Positions 37,335 through 47,700 of a stretch of DNA of 64,000 nt are shown in pieces. Source of the stretch: Streptomyces nigrescens (GTDB taxonomy: Bacteria; Actinomycetota; Actinomycetes; Streptomycetales; Streptomycetaceae); NCBI GenBank assembly GCA_024349765.1, contig AP026073.1:4774001-4838000 (forward strand), in the 5' to 3' direction. The notes beneath the pieces are model-generated. The model saw only the letters and a program-made list of their open reading frames with translations, searched no databases and was not told the DNA's origin. The position numbers and the translations under genes were made by a program. Numbering within the stretch: the first letter of the stretch is position 1; every line of letters begins with the position of its first letter.

Positions 37335-38498
37335 TCAGGACGCGCCGAGCACGTGGTCCATGGCCAGCTGGTCCAGCTGCTCGAAGGCCATCCCGCGGGC
37401 GGCGGCCACCTCCGGGCGGAAGGTCTCGTAGGCGGTGGGGTCGGCGAGCAGCCCGGCCAGGCCGTCCTCGGCGGTGGGGCGGGCCAGCTCGTGCAGGCGG
37501 GCGGCGCGCAGCGCGTCCTGGACGGCCGGGTCGGCCCGGAAGGCCGCGGCGCGCTCCTTGAGGATGAGGTAGGTACGCATGCAGCCGGCCGCGGAGGCCC
37601 AGACGCCGTCGAGGTCCTCGGTGCGCGGCGGTTTGAAGTCGAAGTGCCGGGGACCGTCGTAGCCGGCCGTCTCCAGCAGGTCCACGAGCCAGAACGCGGC
37701 GCGCAGATCGCCGGCGCCGAAGCGCAGGTCCTGGTCGTACTTGATGCCGCTCTGGCCGTTGAGGTCGATGTGGAAGAGCTTGCCCTGCCAGAGGGCCTGG
37801 GCGACGCCGTGCGGGACGTTGAGGCCGGCCATCTGCTCGTGGCCGACCTCCGGGTTGACGCCGAAGAGGCCGGGGCGTTCGAGGCGCTCGATGAAGGCCA
37901 GGGCGTGGCCGACGGTGGGCAGCAGGATGTCGCCGCGCGGCTCGTTGGGCTTGGGCTCGACGGCGACCCGCAGGTCGTAGCCCTGCTCGACGACGTACTG
38001 GCCGAGCAGGTCGAAGGCCTCCTTGAGCCGGTCGAGGGCGGTGCGGACGTCCTTGGCGGCGCCGGACTCGGCGCCCTCCCGGCCGCCCCAGGCCACATAG
38101 GTGCGGGCGCCCAGTTCGGCGGCGAGGTCGATGTTGCGGAGCGTCTTGCGCAGCGCGAAGCGGCGGACGTCGCGGTCGTTGGCGGTGAAGGCGCCGTCCT
38201 TGAAGACCGGGTGGGTGAAGAGGTTGGTCGTCGCCATCGGGACGACCAGGCCGGTGGCCTCCAGCGCCCGGCGGAAGCGTTTGACGGCCGTCTCCCGCTC
38301 GATGTCGTCGGCGCCGAACGGGATCAGGTCGTCGTCGTGGAAGGTGACGCCGTACGCACCGAGCTCGGCGAGGCGGTGCACGGTCTCGACCGGGTCCAGG
38401 GCGCGGCGGGTGGCGTCCCCGAACGGGTCGCGGCCCTGCCAGCCGACGGTCCACAGACCGAAACTGAACCTGTCCTCGGGCACCGGCTGGTAGCGCAT
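37335..38498 (-). CDS. xylA: Xylose isomerase
   Basis: 387 aa, ATG at 38498 with GAGGGAG six bases before. Residues match Streptomyces xylose isomerase numbering: Trp16 ([10 protein letters not shown]), His54 and Asp57 in [10 protein letters not shown], the metal/ring-opening Glu181-Lys183 region in [10 protein letters not shown], and later metal ligands in [11 protein letters not shown] and [22 protein letters not shown]. It interconverts D-xylose and D-xylulose (and glucose/fructose) using Mg2+ or Mn2+. Divergent from xylB, sharing a 152-bp control region. Confidence 0.98.
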   Translation of the reverse strand: MRYQPVPEDRFSFGLWTVGWQGRDPFGDATRRALDPVETVHRLAELGAYGVTFHDDDLIPFGADDIERETAVKRFRRALEATGLVVPMATTNLFTHPVFKDGAFTANDRDVRRFALRKTLRNIDLAAELGARTYVAWGGREGAESGAAKDVRTALDRLKEAFDLLGQYVVEQGYDLRVAVEPKPNEPRGDILLPTVGHALAFIERLERPGLFGVNPEVGHEQMAGLNVPHGVAQALWQGKLFHIDLNGQSGIKYDQDLRFGAGDLRAAFWLVDLLETAGYDGPRHFDFKPPRTEDLDGVWASAAGCMRTYLILKERAAAFRADPAVQDALRAARLHELARPTAEDGLAGLLADPTAYETFRPEVAAARGMAFEQLDQLAMDHVLGAS

Positions 38499-38650
38499 CG
38501 CATCTCCCTCGGCCATTTCGTCAAGGCGCTTTACAAATTCCGCGGCGGCCAAACTAATATGCGGCGGCACACCGGGGAACCCCCTGGAAGCAGACCGTGC
38601 GAGAAGGCGCCGCACCTGTGGGGCAGCGGGCCGTCAAGGGAGAGAGCACG
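38499..38650. promoter_or_regulatory. Divergent xylA/xylB control region
   Basis: AT-rich patch 38528-38560 in an otherwise GC-rich gap. On the plus strand TTTACA (38530) and TAATAT (38555-38560) could be a sigma-70-type promoter with a long 19-bp spacer. CGCTTTACAAATTCCGCGG is a plausible binding area for the ROK regulator encoded downstream. No perfect palindrome beyond CCGCGG. Confidence 0.45.
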
Positions 38651-40081
38651 ATGGGCGCACAGGCAGCGGGACCGCTCGTCCTCGGCGTGGACAGCTCGAC
38701 GCAGTCCACGAAGACGCTGGTCGTGGACGCGGAGACCGGTGTGGTCGTCGCGCGCGGGCAGGCGCCGCACACGGTCGGCGGCGGCCCCGGCAAGGAGAGC
38801 GACCCCCGGCAGTGGTGGGAGGCGCTGGGCGAGGCGCTGGCGCAGTGCGGCGACGCCGCCCGGCAGGTCTCCGCGGTGTCGGTCGCCGGGCAGCAGCACG
38901 GGCTGGTCACACTGGACGCGGCCGGCGAGCCGGTCCGCCCGGCCCTGCTGTGGAACGACGTCCGCGCCGCGGGCCACAGCGAGCGGCTGATCGCCGAGCG
39001 GGGCGGCGCACGGGCCTGGGCGGACCGGGTGGGGAGCGTGCCGGGACCGGCGTTCACGGTGGCCAAGTGGGCCTGGCTGCGGGAGACCGAACCGGCCGCG
39101 GCGGCCGCCACCGCCGCGGTGCGGCTGCCGCACGACTACCTCACCGGACGGCTGACCGGCGAGGCGGTCACCGACCGCGGGGACGCCTCCGGCACGGGCT
39201 GGTGGGCCTCCGCCACCGGGGCGTACGACACCGAGATCCTGGCGCACGTCGGGCTGCCGCCGGAGGCGCTGCCCCGGGTGGCGCAGCCGGGTGAGGCCGC
39301 CGGGACGGTGCACGCCGGGGAACTGCCGCTGCCGCGGGGCGCCCTGGTGGCCGCGGGCACCGGCGACAACATGGCGGCCGCGCTCGGCCTCGGCCTGCGC
39401 CCCGGACAGCCGGTGCTGAGCCTGGGCACCTCGGGGACGGTCTATGCGGTCTCCACCCACCGCCCGGCCGATCCGACCGGCACCGTCGCGGGTTTCGCCG
39501 ACGCCCGGGGCGACTGGCTGCCGCTGGCCTGCACCCTGAACTGCACGCTGGCCGTGGACCGGGTGGCGGCGCTGCTGGGCCGCGACCGGGAGGCCGTGGA
39601 GGCGGGCGGCGAGGTGGTGGTGCTGCCGTTCCTGGACGGGGAGCGCACGCCGAACCTGCCCGGGGCGTCGGGCCTGGTGCACGGGCTGCGACACGACACC
39701 ACGGCCGGCCAGCTGCTCCAGGCGGCCTACGACGGCGCGGTGTTCGCGCTGCTGCGGGCGCTGGAGCAGGTGCTGGACGCGGACGCCGCGGCCGGGGCGC
39801 CGCTGCTGCTGATCGGCGGCGGCGCGAAGGGCCGGGCCTGGCGGGAGACGGTCCGCCGGCTCTCCGGCCGCCCCGTGGTGGTGCCCGCGGCGCAGGAGCT
39901 GGTCGCGCTCGGCGCGGCGGCCCAGGCGGCCGGGCTGCTGCTGGGCGAGGACCCGGCGGCGGTGGCCCGCCGGTGGGGCACCGCACGCGGCACGGAGTAC
40001 GAGGCCCGGCCGCGGGACGACGCCGCCCTGGACCGCCTGACCACGACCCTCACCGACGCGGACACGCTGCTGCGACACTGA
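38651..40081 (+). CDS. xylB: Xylulokinase (FGGY family)
   Basis: 476 aa, ATG at 38651 after AGGGAGAG. FGGY two-domain kinase: LGVDSSTQSTKTLVVD (phosphate-1 loop), SVAGQQHGLVTLD (substrate loop), LLWNDVRA, catalytic Asp in AAGTGDNMAAALG, then SLGTSGTVY and LLIGGGAKGRAWRE of the ATP domain. Converts D-xylulose to D-xylulose 5-phosphate. It has only about eight residues before the fold and no long tail. Followed in the same direction by the ROK regulator and the two encapsulin genes; xylulokinases are among the cargo types I recall being proposed for Family 2 encapsulins. Confidence 0.95.
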   Translation: MGAQAAGPLVLGVDSSTQSTKTLVVDAETGVVVARGQAPHTVGGGPGKESDPRQWWEALGEALAQCGDAARQVSAVSVAGQQHGLVTLDAAGEPVRPALLWNDVRAAGHSERLIAERGGARAWADRVGSVPGPAFTVAKWAWLRETEPAAAAATAAVRLPHDYLTGRLTGEAVTDRGDASGTGWWASATGAYDTEILAHVGLPPEALPRVAQPGEAAGTVHAGELPLPRGALVAAGTGDNMAAALGLGLRPGQPVLSLGTSGTVYAVSTHRPADPTGTVAGFADARGDWLPLACTLNCTLAVDRVAALLGRDREAVEAGGEVVVLPFLDGERTPNLPGASGLVHGLRHDTTAGQLLQAAYDGAVFALLRALEQVLDADAAAGAPLLLIGGGAKGRAWRETVRRLSGRPVVVPAAQELVALGAAAQAAGLLLGEDPAAVARRWGTARGTEYEARPRDDAALDRLTTTLTDADTLLRH

Positions 40082-40169
40082 GCCGCCGTCCGTACGCACC
40101 CGCCCGCACGGCCCCCGCCCGGCCGCCCTGCCGTACCCCGGCGCCGCCCGCGCCCGGGAGACAGCCCCA

Positions 40170-40188
40170 CCAGGGGAAGCGCCCCTGG
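40170..40188 (+). terminator. Hairpin between xylB and the ROK gene
   Basis: CCAGGGG-AAGCG-CCCCTGG, a 7-bp stem just upstream of the ROK Shine-Dalgarno (GGAGGAG, 40200-40206). It may attenuate transcription or translation of the ROK and encapsulin genes rather than end it fully. Confidence 0.4.
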
Positions 40189-40211
40189 CCCCGACACCCC
40201 GGAGGAGCCCC

Positions 40212-41483
40212 GTGACCCCGCCCGGCAACGACACCCAAGCCGGCATCCGGCGGCGCAATCTCGCCCGGGTGCTGCAGGCCGTGGCGGCGCACGGGCCGCT
40301 GTCCCGGCCGGCGGTGGCGGCGCGGATCGGGCTGACCCGGGCGGGCGTGGCGCCGCTGGTGGACGAGCTGCTGCGGGCCGGACTGCTGGTCGAGTCGGGG
40401 CCGGCGGCACCGCGCGGCCGGGGCCGGCCGGGGAGCGAACTGGTGGTCAGCGACCGCGGCCCGGCGGGGCTCGGGGCGGAGATAGGCGTGGACCACCTCG
40501 CGGTGTGCGCGATCGATCTGCGCGGCCGGATACGGGCGCGTGCGGCGGTCGGCGCGGCGAACCGGAACAGCACGCCCGGGCCCGTACTGGAACGGCTCGG
40601 GGAGCTCCTCGCGGAGGTGACCGGGCGGATCGCCGCGAAGGGGCTGCGGCCCGCCGGGCTCGCGGTGGCGGTGCCGGGGCTGGTGGCCCGCGGCGGGACG
40701 ACCGTGGTGCACGCGCCCAACCTCGGCTGGCGGGCGGCGGACCTGGCGCCGGGCCTGGCCCCGGTGACCGCCCCGGCGGGCTCCCCGGCCGTGCCGCTGA
40801 CCGTGGAGAACGAGGCGAACCTGGGGGCGCTGGCCGAACTGCGGCCGGCCGGTGCGGACGGCGGGCGGCCGGGGCCGCCGCCGGACTTCGTCCACGTCTC
40901 GGCCGAGGCCGGGATCGGCGCGGCGGTCGTGGTGGACGGCCAACTGCTGCGTGGTGCACGGGGGTTCGCCGGCGAGCTGGGTCATGTGCCGGTGTATCCG
41001 GACGGCCGCCGGTGCGACTGCGGCGGCCGCGGGTGCCTGGAGCAGTACGCGGGGGAAGCGGCCGTGCTGCGGGCGAGCGGGGCGGCACCCGGCCGGGCGG
41101 GGCCGGGGGCCCGGATCGCACTGCTCGCGCGCCGCGCGGCCGACGGCGACCCGGCCACCGTACGGGCCCTGGAAGAAGCCGGGACGGCGCTCGGTATCGC
41201 GCTCGCCGGGGCGGTGAATCTGCTCGACCCCCGGGCGGTCGTCCTGGGGGGTGCGCTGGCCGGGCTCGCGCCCTGGGTCCTGCCGTCGCTGGAACGGGAG
41301 TTGACGCTGCGGACGGCCGTGGCGGCGGATCCGGCGCGGGCCGGCGGGCCGTTGGTGACGGTGTCGCGCCTGGGGGCGGACGGGCCTTTGCTGGGGGCGG
41401 CGCACGCGGCGTTGCGGGGCGTCCTGGACGACCCCCTCCATTCCTGCGCCCCGGCTGACTCTCCCCCGGTCCGAACCGACTAA
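40212..41483 (+). CDS. ROK-family regulator (XylR-like)
   Basis: 423 aa, GTG at 40212, six bases after GGAGGAG. N-terminal winged helix (RRRNLARVLQAVAAHGPLSR... AAVAARIGLTRAGVAPLVDELL) then the ROK sugar-kinase-like domain with EIGVDHLAVCAIDL, GLAVAVPGLV, ELGHVPVYPDGRRCDCGGRGCLEQYAG (zinc ligands CxCGxxGC) and LLDPRAVVLGGAL. ROK repressors lose DNA binding on binding their sugar. Placed after xylB, it likely controls xylA/xylB and perhaps the encapsulin genes 157 bp downstream. Stop codon is TAA, rare here. Confidence 0.92.
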   Translation: MTPPGNDTQAGIRRRNLARVLQAVAAHGPLSRPAVAARIGLTRAGVAPLVDELLRAGLLVESGPAAPRGRGRPGSELVVSDRGPAGLGAEIGVDHLAVCAIDLRGRIRARAAVGAANRNSTPGPVLERLGELLAEVTGRIAAKGLRPAGLAVAVPGLVARGGTTVVHAPNLGWRAADLAPGLAPVTAPAGSPAVPLTVENEANLGALAELRPAGADGGRPGPPPDFVHVSAEAGIGAAVVVDGQLLRGARGFAGELGHVPVYPDGRRCDCGGRGCLEQYAGEAAVLRASGAAPGRAGPGARIALLARRAADGDPATVRALEEAGTALGIALAGAVNLLDPRAVVLGGALAGLAPWVLPSLERELTLRTAVAADPARAGGPLVTVSRLGADGPLLGAAHAALRGVLDDPLHSCAPADSPPVRTD

Positions 41484-41486
41484 ACC

Positions 41487-41510
41487 TTTCCATGGAAACA
41501 GATTTCCATG
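41487..41510. promoter_or_regulatory. Palindrome plus half-site upstream of the encapsulin genes
   Basis: A perfect 12-bp palindrome TTTCCATGGAAA (41487-41498) is followed four bases later by a repeated half-site TTTCCATG (41503-41510). It begins three bases past the ROK stop and is 130 bp before the first shell start. GATAAA at 41535-41540 may be a -10. Probable operator/promoter specific to the encapsulin genes. Confidence 0.5.
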
Positions 41511-41538
41511 CCACCCCATCGAGCGATTGTGCCGATAA

Positions 41539-43050
<1,512 letters not shown>

Positions 43051-43146
43051 ACGGCCGCCGCAGGAAAAGCACGGCAGCACGCGTATCCGCACGCACCCGG
43101 TAGCACCGGCACAGCGCAGCACCGACAGAACAGGTGAGCTTCTTCC

Positions 43147-44562
43147 ATGACCACATCGGTGGACCCGACGTCCGGCCCGCAGCCCTCCGAGGTCGAGCAG
43201 AGTCCCTCCAGCCTGGGCACCGCCGCGGCCCGCAATCTGGCGACCACGACCAAGACCGTGCCGCAGATGCAGGGGATCTCGTCCCGCTGGCTGCTGCGCA
43301 TCCTGCCGTGGACGCAGGTCTCCGGCGGCACCTACCGCGTCAACCGCCGACTGACGCACACCCTCGGCGACGGGCGGATCGAGTTCGTCTCGACCGGCAC
43401 CGATGTCCGGGTGATCCCGGCCGAGCTGCGCGAACTGGCGCCGCTGCGCGGCTATGACGACGCCCCCACCCTGGAGGCGCTGGCCGGCCGCTTCGTCCAG
43501 CGGGAGTTCGCCCCGGGCGACGTGCTGGCCCGCAGGGGCGGCCCGACCGACCGGGTCATCCTGATCGCGCACGGCAAGCTGGACCGGCTCGGCGCCGGCA
43601 AGTACGGCGACGAGACGTCCCTGGGCACGCTGGCCGACGGCGACGCCATCGGCGCGGCGGCACTGCTCTCCGGGGACGCGGAGTGGGAGCACTCCGTGCG
43701 CGCGGTGACCCGGGTGACGGCACTGACCCTCTACCGCAGCGACTTCGAGGCGGTGCTGGGCGATTCCGACTCGCTGCGGGCGCACATCGAGGCGTTCCGT
43801 ACCGCGCTGGTGCCCGCGCAGAACAAGCACGGTGAGGCGGCCATCGAGCTGGCCGCCGGCCATGTCGGCGAGCCGGTCCTGCCGGGCACCTTCGCGGACT
43901 ACGAACTGACGCCGCGGGAGTACGAACTCGGCGTGGCGCAGACGGTGTTGAAGGTGCACTCGCGGGTCGCCGACCTCTACAACGGGCCGATGAACCAGCT
44001 GGACCAGCAGCTGCGGCTGACCGTGGAGGCGCTGCGCGAGCGCCAGGAACACGAGATGGTCAACAACCGCGAGTTCGGGCTGCTGCACAACGCCGACCTC
44101 AAGCAGCGCATCCACACCCACAGCGGACCGCCCACCCCCGACGACCTCGACGAGCTGATCTCCCGGCGCCGCAAGACGCAGTTCCTGCTGGCGCATCCGC
44201 GCACCATCGCCGCCATCGGGCGGGAGTGGAACGCCCGGGGGATCTACCCCAGCACCGTCCCGTTCGAGGGCGGGGAGGTGCGGGCCTGGCGGGGCATCCC
44301 GCTGCTGCCCTGCAACAAGATCCCGATCACCCCGGACCAGACCAGCTCGATCCTGGCGCTGCGGGTCGGCGAGGAGAACCAGGGCGTGATCGGGCTGCAC
44401 CAGACCGGCATCCCGGACGAGTACAAGCCCGGCCTGTCGGTGCGCTTCATGGGCATCAACGACCAGGCGGTCATCAACTACCTGGTCAGCGCGTACTTCT
44501 CGGCGGCCGTGCTGGTGCCGGACGCGCTGGGCATCCTGGAGGACGTCGAGATCGGCCACTGA
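43147..44562 (+). CDS. Family 2B encapsulin shell protein, second paralogue
   Basis: 471 aa, ATG at 43147, eight bases after AGGTGAG. Same architecture: disordered N-terminus (about 1-26), shell arm ([31 protein letters not shown]), cNMP-binding-like insertion (about 90-215, with [22 protein letters not shown] and [13 protein letters not shown]), and C-terminal shell domain. A 129-nt stretch (44029-44157) is 124/129 identical to 42514-42642 in the first gene, while the insertions differ clearly. It could co-assemble with the first protein into a mixed shell or make a separate one. No cargo gene follows before a strong terminator. Terpene cyclase cargo, typical of 2-methylisoborneol encapsulins, is absent here. 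Confidence 0.93.
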   Translation: MTTSVDPTSGPQPSEVEQSPSSLGTAAARNLATTTKTVPQMQGISSRWLLRILPWTQVSGGTYRVNRRLTHTLGDGRIEFVSTGTDVRVIPAELRELAPLRGYDDAPTLEALAGRFVQREFAPGDVLARRGGPTDRVILIAHGKLDRLGAGKYGDETSLGTLADGDAIGAAALLSGDAEWEHSVRAVTRVTALTLYRSDFEAVLGDSDSLRAHIEAFRTALVPAQNKHGEAAIELAAGHVGEPVLPGTFADYELTPREYELGVAQTVLKVHSRVADLYNGPMNQLDQQLRLTVEALRERQEHEMVNNREFGLLHNADLKQRIHTHSGPPTPDDLDELISRRRKTQFLLAHPRTIAAIGREWNARGIYPSTVPFEGGEVRAWRGIPLLPCNKIPITPDQTSSILALRVGEENQGVIGLHQTGIPDEYKPGLSVRFMGINDQAVINYLVSAYFSAAVLVPDALGILEDVEIGH

Positions 44563-44626
44563 CCGGCGGCACACCGCCGGACGTGCCGCGTCCGGGCCCG
44601 TCCCTTCAGGGGCCCGGGCGCGGCAC
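44563..44626 (+). terminator. Double hairpin terminator after the encapsulin genes
   Basis: CCGGCGG-CACA-CCGCCGG (44563-44580) begins right at the stop codon. A second, larger hairpin follows: 44583-44599 pairs with 44610-44626, 17 bp with one mismatch and a 10-nt loop. This ends the xyl/encapsulin unit before the amidase gene. Confidence 0.8.
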
Positions 44627-44803
44627 CCGGGTGACGGCCGATCAGGTGTGACCCCGGCACGTGACCTGCGCCGTTGCCGCCTTTGGTCGAGCCATTGGCG
44701 GCCCGGCCATGCCCTTGGCAGGACCTGTCCGGTTGCGCATGATGAACGCATCGCATGTGCGTGACATGTACGCGACCACCCTCGGTCCTTGTCAGGAGTT
44801 CAC

Positions 44804-45445
44804 ATGGAGCCCCGCCACCCCCGCCCCGCCCGCCGGCGTCTGATCACCGGCGCGGCCGCACTCGCCGCGTCCGCCGCCCTCGCCCCGCTCACCGCGTCCG
44901 CCGCCCTGGCCGCCCCGCACCGCCGGACACCGCGCGGCGGCGACGGCTACCCCCCGGTCGAATGGATCCCGGCCAGCAAGTCCAACTTCACCGCCGCGGA
45001 CCGCCCCACCCAGTACCCGATCGAGATGGTCGTGATCCACGTGACGCAGGAGACCTACGAGGACACCCTCCGGCTGTTCCAGGACCCCACGCACAAGGCC
45101 GCCGCCCACTACGTCGTCCGCTCCTCCGACGGTCACCTCGCCCGGTGCGTCAGCGAACGCAACGTCGCCTGGCACGCCGGCAACTGGGACTACAACACCC
45201 GCAGCATCGGCATCGAGCACGAGGGCTGGATCGACGACCCGACGTGGTTCACCGACACCCTCTACGAGCACTCCGCCCGGCTCACCGCCGCCGTCTGCGA
45301 CCGCTACGGGATCCCCAAGGACCGCGAGCACATCATCGGCCACGTCGAGGTCCCCGGCTCCGACCACACCGACCCGGGCGAGTACTGGGACTGGGCGCGC
45401 TACCTGCAGCTGGTCAGCGAGGCGTCCTGGCGGCACGGGAGATGA
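44804..45445 (+). CDS. Tat-exported N-acetylmuramoyl-L-alanine amidase (Amidase_2)
   Basis: 213 aa, ATG at 44804, five bases after AGGAG. The signal has a twin-arginine type start (ARRRLITGAAAL) and a long Ala-rich hydrophobic stretch ending ALAAP. The catalytic domain has zinc ligand His in MVVIHVTQETYED, conserved VAWHAGNWDYNTRSIGIEHEG, and the final His/Asp zinc site in IIGHVEVPGSDHTDPG. It would cleave the amide between MurNAc and the stem peptide outside the cell. Single domain, no wall-binding module. Confidence 0.92.
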   Translation: MEPRHPRPARRRLITGAAALAASAALAPLTASAALAAPHRRTPRGGDGYPPVEWIPASKSNFTAADRPTQYPIEMVVIHVTQETYEDTLRLFQDPTHKAAAHYVVRSSDGHLARCVSERNVAWHAGNWDYNTRSIGIEHEGWIDDPTWFTDTLYEHSARLTAAVCDRYGIPKDREHIIGHVEVPGSDHTDPGEYWDWARYLQLVSEASWRHGR

Positions 45446-45456
45446 CCCGGCGCGCG

Positions 45457-46326
45457 TCACGCGGTCCGCAGGAAGCGCTCCAGTCCGGCGAGGTCGTCCG
45501 AGTTGAGGTGGTCCACGCCGGCCCGCAGCAGCGCCGTCCAGACCGCCTCGCGCGCCGGTCCGGGCGCGTCCGGCGTGGCCCAGAAGCGCAGCCGGCGCCG
45601 CTCGGCGTGCGCCGCGGCCACCAACCGCCGCAACAGCTCCCGCTCGTGACCGGGCATCGGCCCCACGCCCTGCCAGCCGAAGGTGTCCGTCCAGGAGGCG
45701 GAGACCAGCGGGGCGAAGGACGCCGGGGCGGGGGTGCCGAGGTCCTCGGGGCGCCCGTCGTAGAAGGCGTGGCGCTCCCGTTCGGCCTCCATGGGCGCCC
45801 GGGCGGCGCGGTCCCCGGAGATCACCGCGGTGACCGGGCCGCGCCGCACCCGGCCGGCCCGGCACACGCTCAGCAGGTCCCGGTAGCGGCGCAGCACGGG
45901 GGACAGCGCGCGGTAGGTGGGGTCGCCGGCGGTCTTGATGTCGATGAGCAGCTGGAGGGACAGCCGCGACCCGCGGTAGACCGTGCCGCCCTGGGCGCGG
46001 ATCCGCCGGCGCAGCGGGTCGAGGTAGAGCGACTGGAGGGTGCGGGCCGGGTCGAGGTCGCCCTCCTCGTGCCCGACCAGCAGCCGCCCGTCGACCAGCC
46101 AGATGTCCGCCTCCACGCTGCCGAAACCGTGGTCCAGGGCGTCGAGGAGCGGCCGCGGATGCGCGTAGTCGTTGTGGGCGTGGGCGCGCGGCAGCGGCAC
46201 CGGGGCGGCCGGACGTACGGCGGGACCGCGGGCGGTGGTGTCACGGGCGGCGGCCGGTGCGGTCAGACCCGCCACCAGGGCGGCGCCCAGCGACACGACG
46301 GCCGTTCTGCGGGTGTACGGATTCAT
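45457..46326 (-). CDS. PI-PLC/glycerophosphodiester phosphodiesterase-like secreted protein
   Basis: 289 aa, ATG at 46326 after GGAG. Signal peptide with RRTAVVSLGAALVAGL, possibly Tat (YTRRTAV). The TIM-barrel start has catalytic-type residues: AHAHNDYAHPRPLLDALDHGFGSVEADIWLVDGRLLVGHE, i.e. HxHNDY, ExD and GHE, as in the PI-PLC/GDPD superfamily. Barrel strands LQLLIDIKT and PVTAVISGD follow, ending DHLNSDDL. Substrate probably a phosphodiester or lipid head group. Divergent from the next gene. Confidence 0.82.
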   Translation of the reverse strand: MNPYTRRTAVVSLGAALVAGLTAPAAARDTTARGPAVRPAAPVPLPRAHAHNDYAHPRPLLDALDHGFGSVEADIWLVDGRLLVGHEEGDLDPARTLQSLYLDPLRRRIRAQGGTVYRGSRLSLQLLIDIKTAGDPTYRALSPVLRRYRDLLSVCRAGRVRRGPVTAVISGDRAARAPMEAERERHAFYDGRPEDLGTPAPASFAPLVSASWTDTFGWQGVGPMPGHERELLRRLVAAAHAERRRLRFWATPDAPGPAREAVWTALLRAGVDHLNSDDLAGLERFLRTA

Positions 46327-46434
46327 GACATCTCCAGGTCATAGTGAGCGGTCCATAGTGGGGCGTGCCGCGTGCGCGTGGCGCGGTGAACGTCTCTGGT
46401 ACCCGGTGCAGTTGACGTGACGTCAGGGGCAATC

Positions 46435-47673
46435 GTGAAGCAGCGATTCGGTCGGGTTCGCGCGGTACTGACGGTGCTGGCGGTGTGGGGCGTGCTGGCC
46501 GGCGGAATGGCGGGCGGGGCCCCGGCCACCGCAGCGGGCCCCAGCCTGCGCCGCTCCGGTGCCCTGTCGGTGGCGCCCGGTGTGGCGTACGGCGAATTCC
46601 GGATGACGGTGCCGCGCGGGGTGGTGCACGGGCATCTGCTGACGGTCGATCTGGGCGATCCGCGGGTGTCGGTCGACCTGCTGTACCCGGGCGCGGTCGG
46701 GGCCCGGGCGCCGGTGTCCCGGCTGGCCGCGGCGCGGGGTGCGGTGGCGGCCGTCAACGGGGACTTCTTCCACATCACCGAGACCCAGCATCCGGGTGTG
46801 GAGGCGACCGGCGCCCCGGACGGACCGGCCGTGGTCTCCGGCCGGCAGCTGAAGGCGGCGGTCCCCGACGGGCAGCGCTTCGGGCCCGTACTGCCGCCGG
46901 GCGCCAGCACCGAGGACGTCCTCGGCGTGGGCTACGACCGCCGGGCGCGGCTGGACCGGCTCACCCTGCGCGGCGTGGTGCTGACCCCCGAGGGCGGGCT
47001 GCCGCTGCGCGGGCTCAACCAGTACGCGCTGCCGGAGGACGGCATCGGCGCGTACACCCCGCAGTGGGGCCCGGCGTCCCGGGAGCGGGCCGTCTGCGGG
47101 ACGGACATTGAGCGGGCCGCGCCGTGCAGCACGGACACCGCGGAGGTCACGGTCCGGTACGGCCGGGTGACGGCGATCGAGGACGATCCGGGCGCCGGCG
47201 GGGTGGCCGCGGGGAGCGTGGTGCTGGTGGGCCGGGAGGAGGGCGCGCGGCAGTTGCGCAAGCTGCACCTCGGGGAGCCGTTGCGGGTGGGCTACCGGCT
47301 GGCCGGCGAGGGGCCGGTGCCGCTGCGGTTCGCGGTGGGCGGTTTCCCGATCGTCCGGGACGCGCGGCCGGTGGCCGGGCTGGACACCGTCGCGGTGGCG
47401 GTGCGGACCGCCGTGGGGATCGCGCCCGGCGGGCGGGTGCTGTATCTGCTGGCGCTGGACGGCGCGCGCGGCCAGACCGGCCTGACGGTGAGTGAACTCG
47501 GCGATCTGATGGCGCAGTTGGGGTCCGAGGAGGCGATGAACCTGGACGGCGGGGGGTCCTCGACGCTGGTGACCGATGACGGCACCGGTGACGGGGTCGT
47601 GGTGCGCAACCATCCGTCGGGCGGGGCGGAGCGCCCGGTGGCGAACGGCGTGGGGATCTTCTCCCTCGGATGA
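46435..47673 (+). CDS. Secreted phosphodiester glycosidase-like (NAGPA) protein
   Basis: 412 aa from the GTG at 46435, five bases after AGGGGC; an in-frame GTG at 46417 is less well placed. Sec signal peptide (VRAVLTVLAVWGVLAGGMAG...ATAA). The domain carries AAVNGDFFHITETQHPGVEATG, VAVAVRTAVGIAPGGRVLYLLALDG and the conserved EEAMNLDGGGSSTLV, the signature of NAGPA/phosphodiester glycosidases, which remove GlcNAc from phosphodiesters in eukaryotes and act on cell-surface polymers in bacteria. Opposite strand to the GDPD-like gene; both are secreted phosphodiester-type enzymes and may act on the same wall or lipid polymers. Confidence 0.85.
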   Translation: MKQRFGRVRAVLTVLAVWGVLAGGMAGGAPATAAGPSLRRSGALSVAPGVAYGEFRMTVPRGVVHGHLLTVDLGDPRVSVDLLYPGAVGARAPVSRLAAARGAVAAVNGDFFHITETQHPGVEATGAPDGPAVVSGRQLKAAVPDGQRFGPVLPPGASTEDVLGVGYDRRARLDRLTLRGVVLTPEGGLPLRGLNQYALPEDGIGAYTPQWGPASRERAVCGTDIERAAPCSTDTAEVTVRYGRVTAIEDDPGAGGVAAGSVVLVGREEGARQLRKLHLGEPLRVGYRLAGEGPVPLRFAVGGFPIVRDARPVAGLDTVAVAVRTAVGIAPGGRVLYLLALDGARGQTGLTVSELGDLMAQLGSEEAMNLDGGGSSTLVTDDGTGDGVVVRNHPSGGAERPVANGVGIFSLG

Positions 47674-47700
47674 GCGGCGGCGCCCGGGCCCGCCCGGTGG

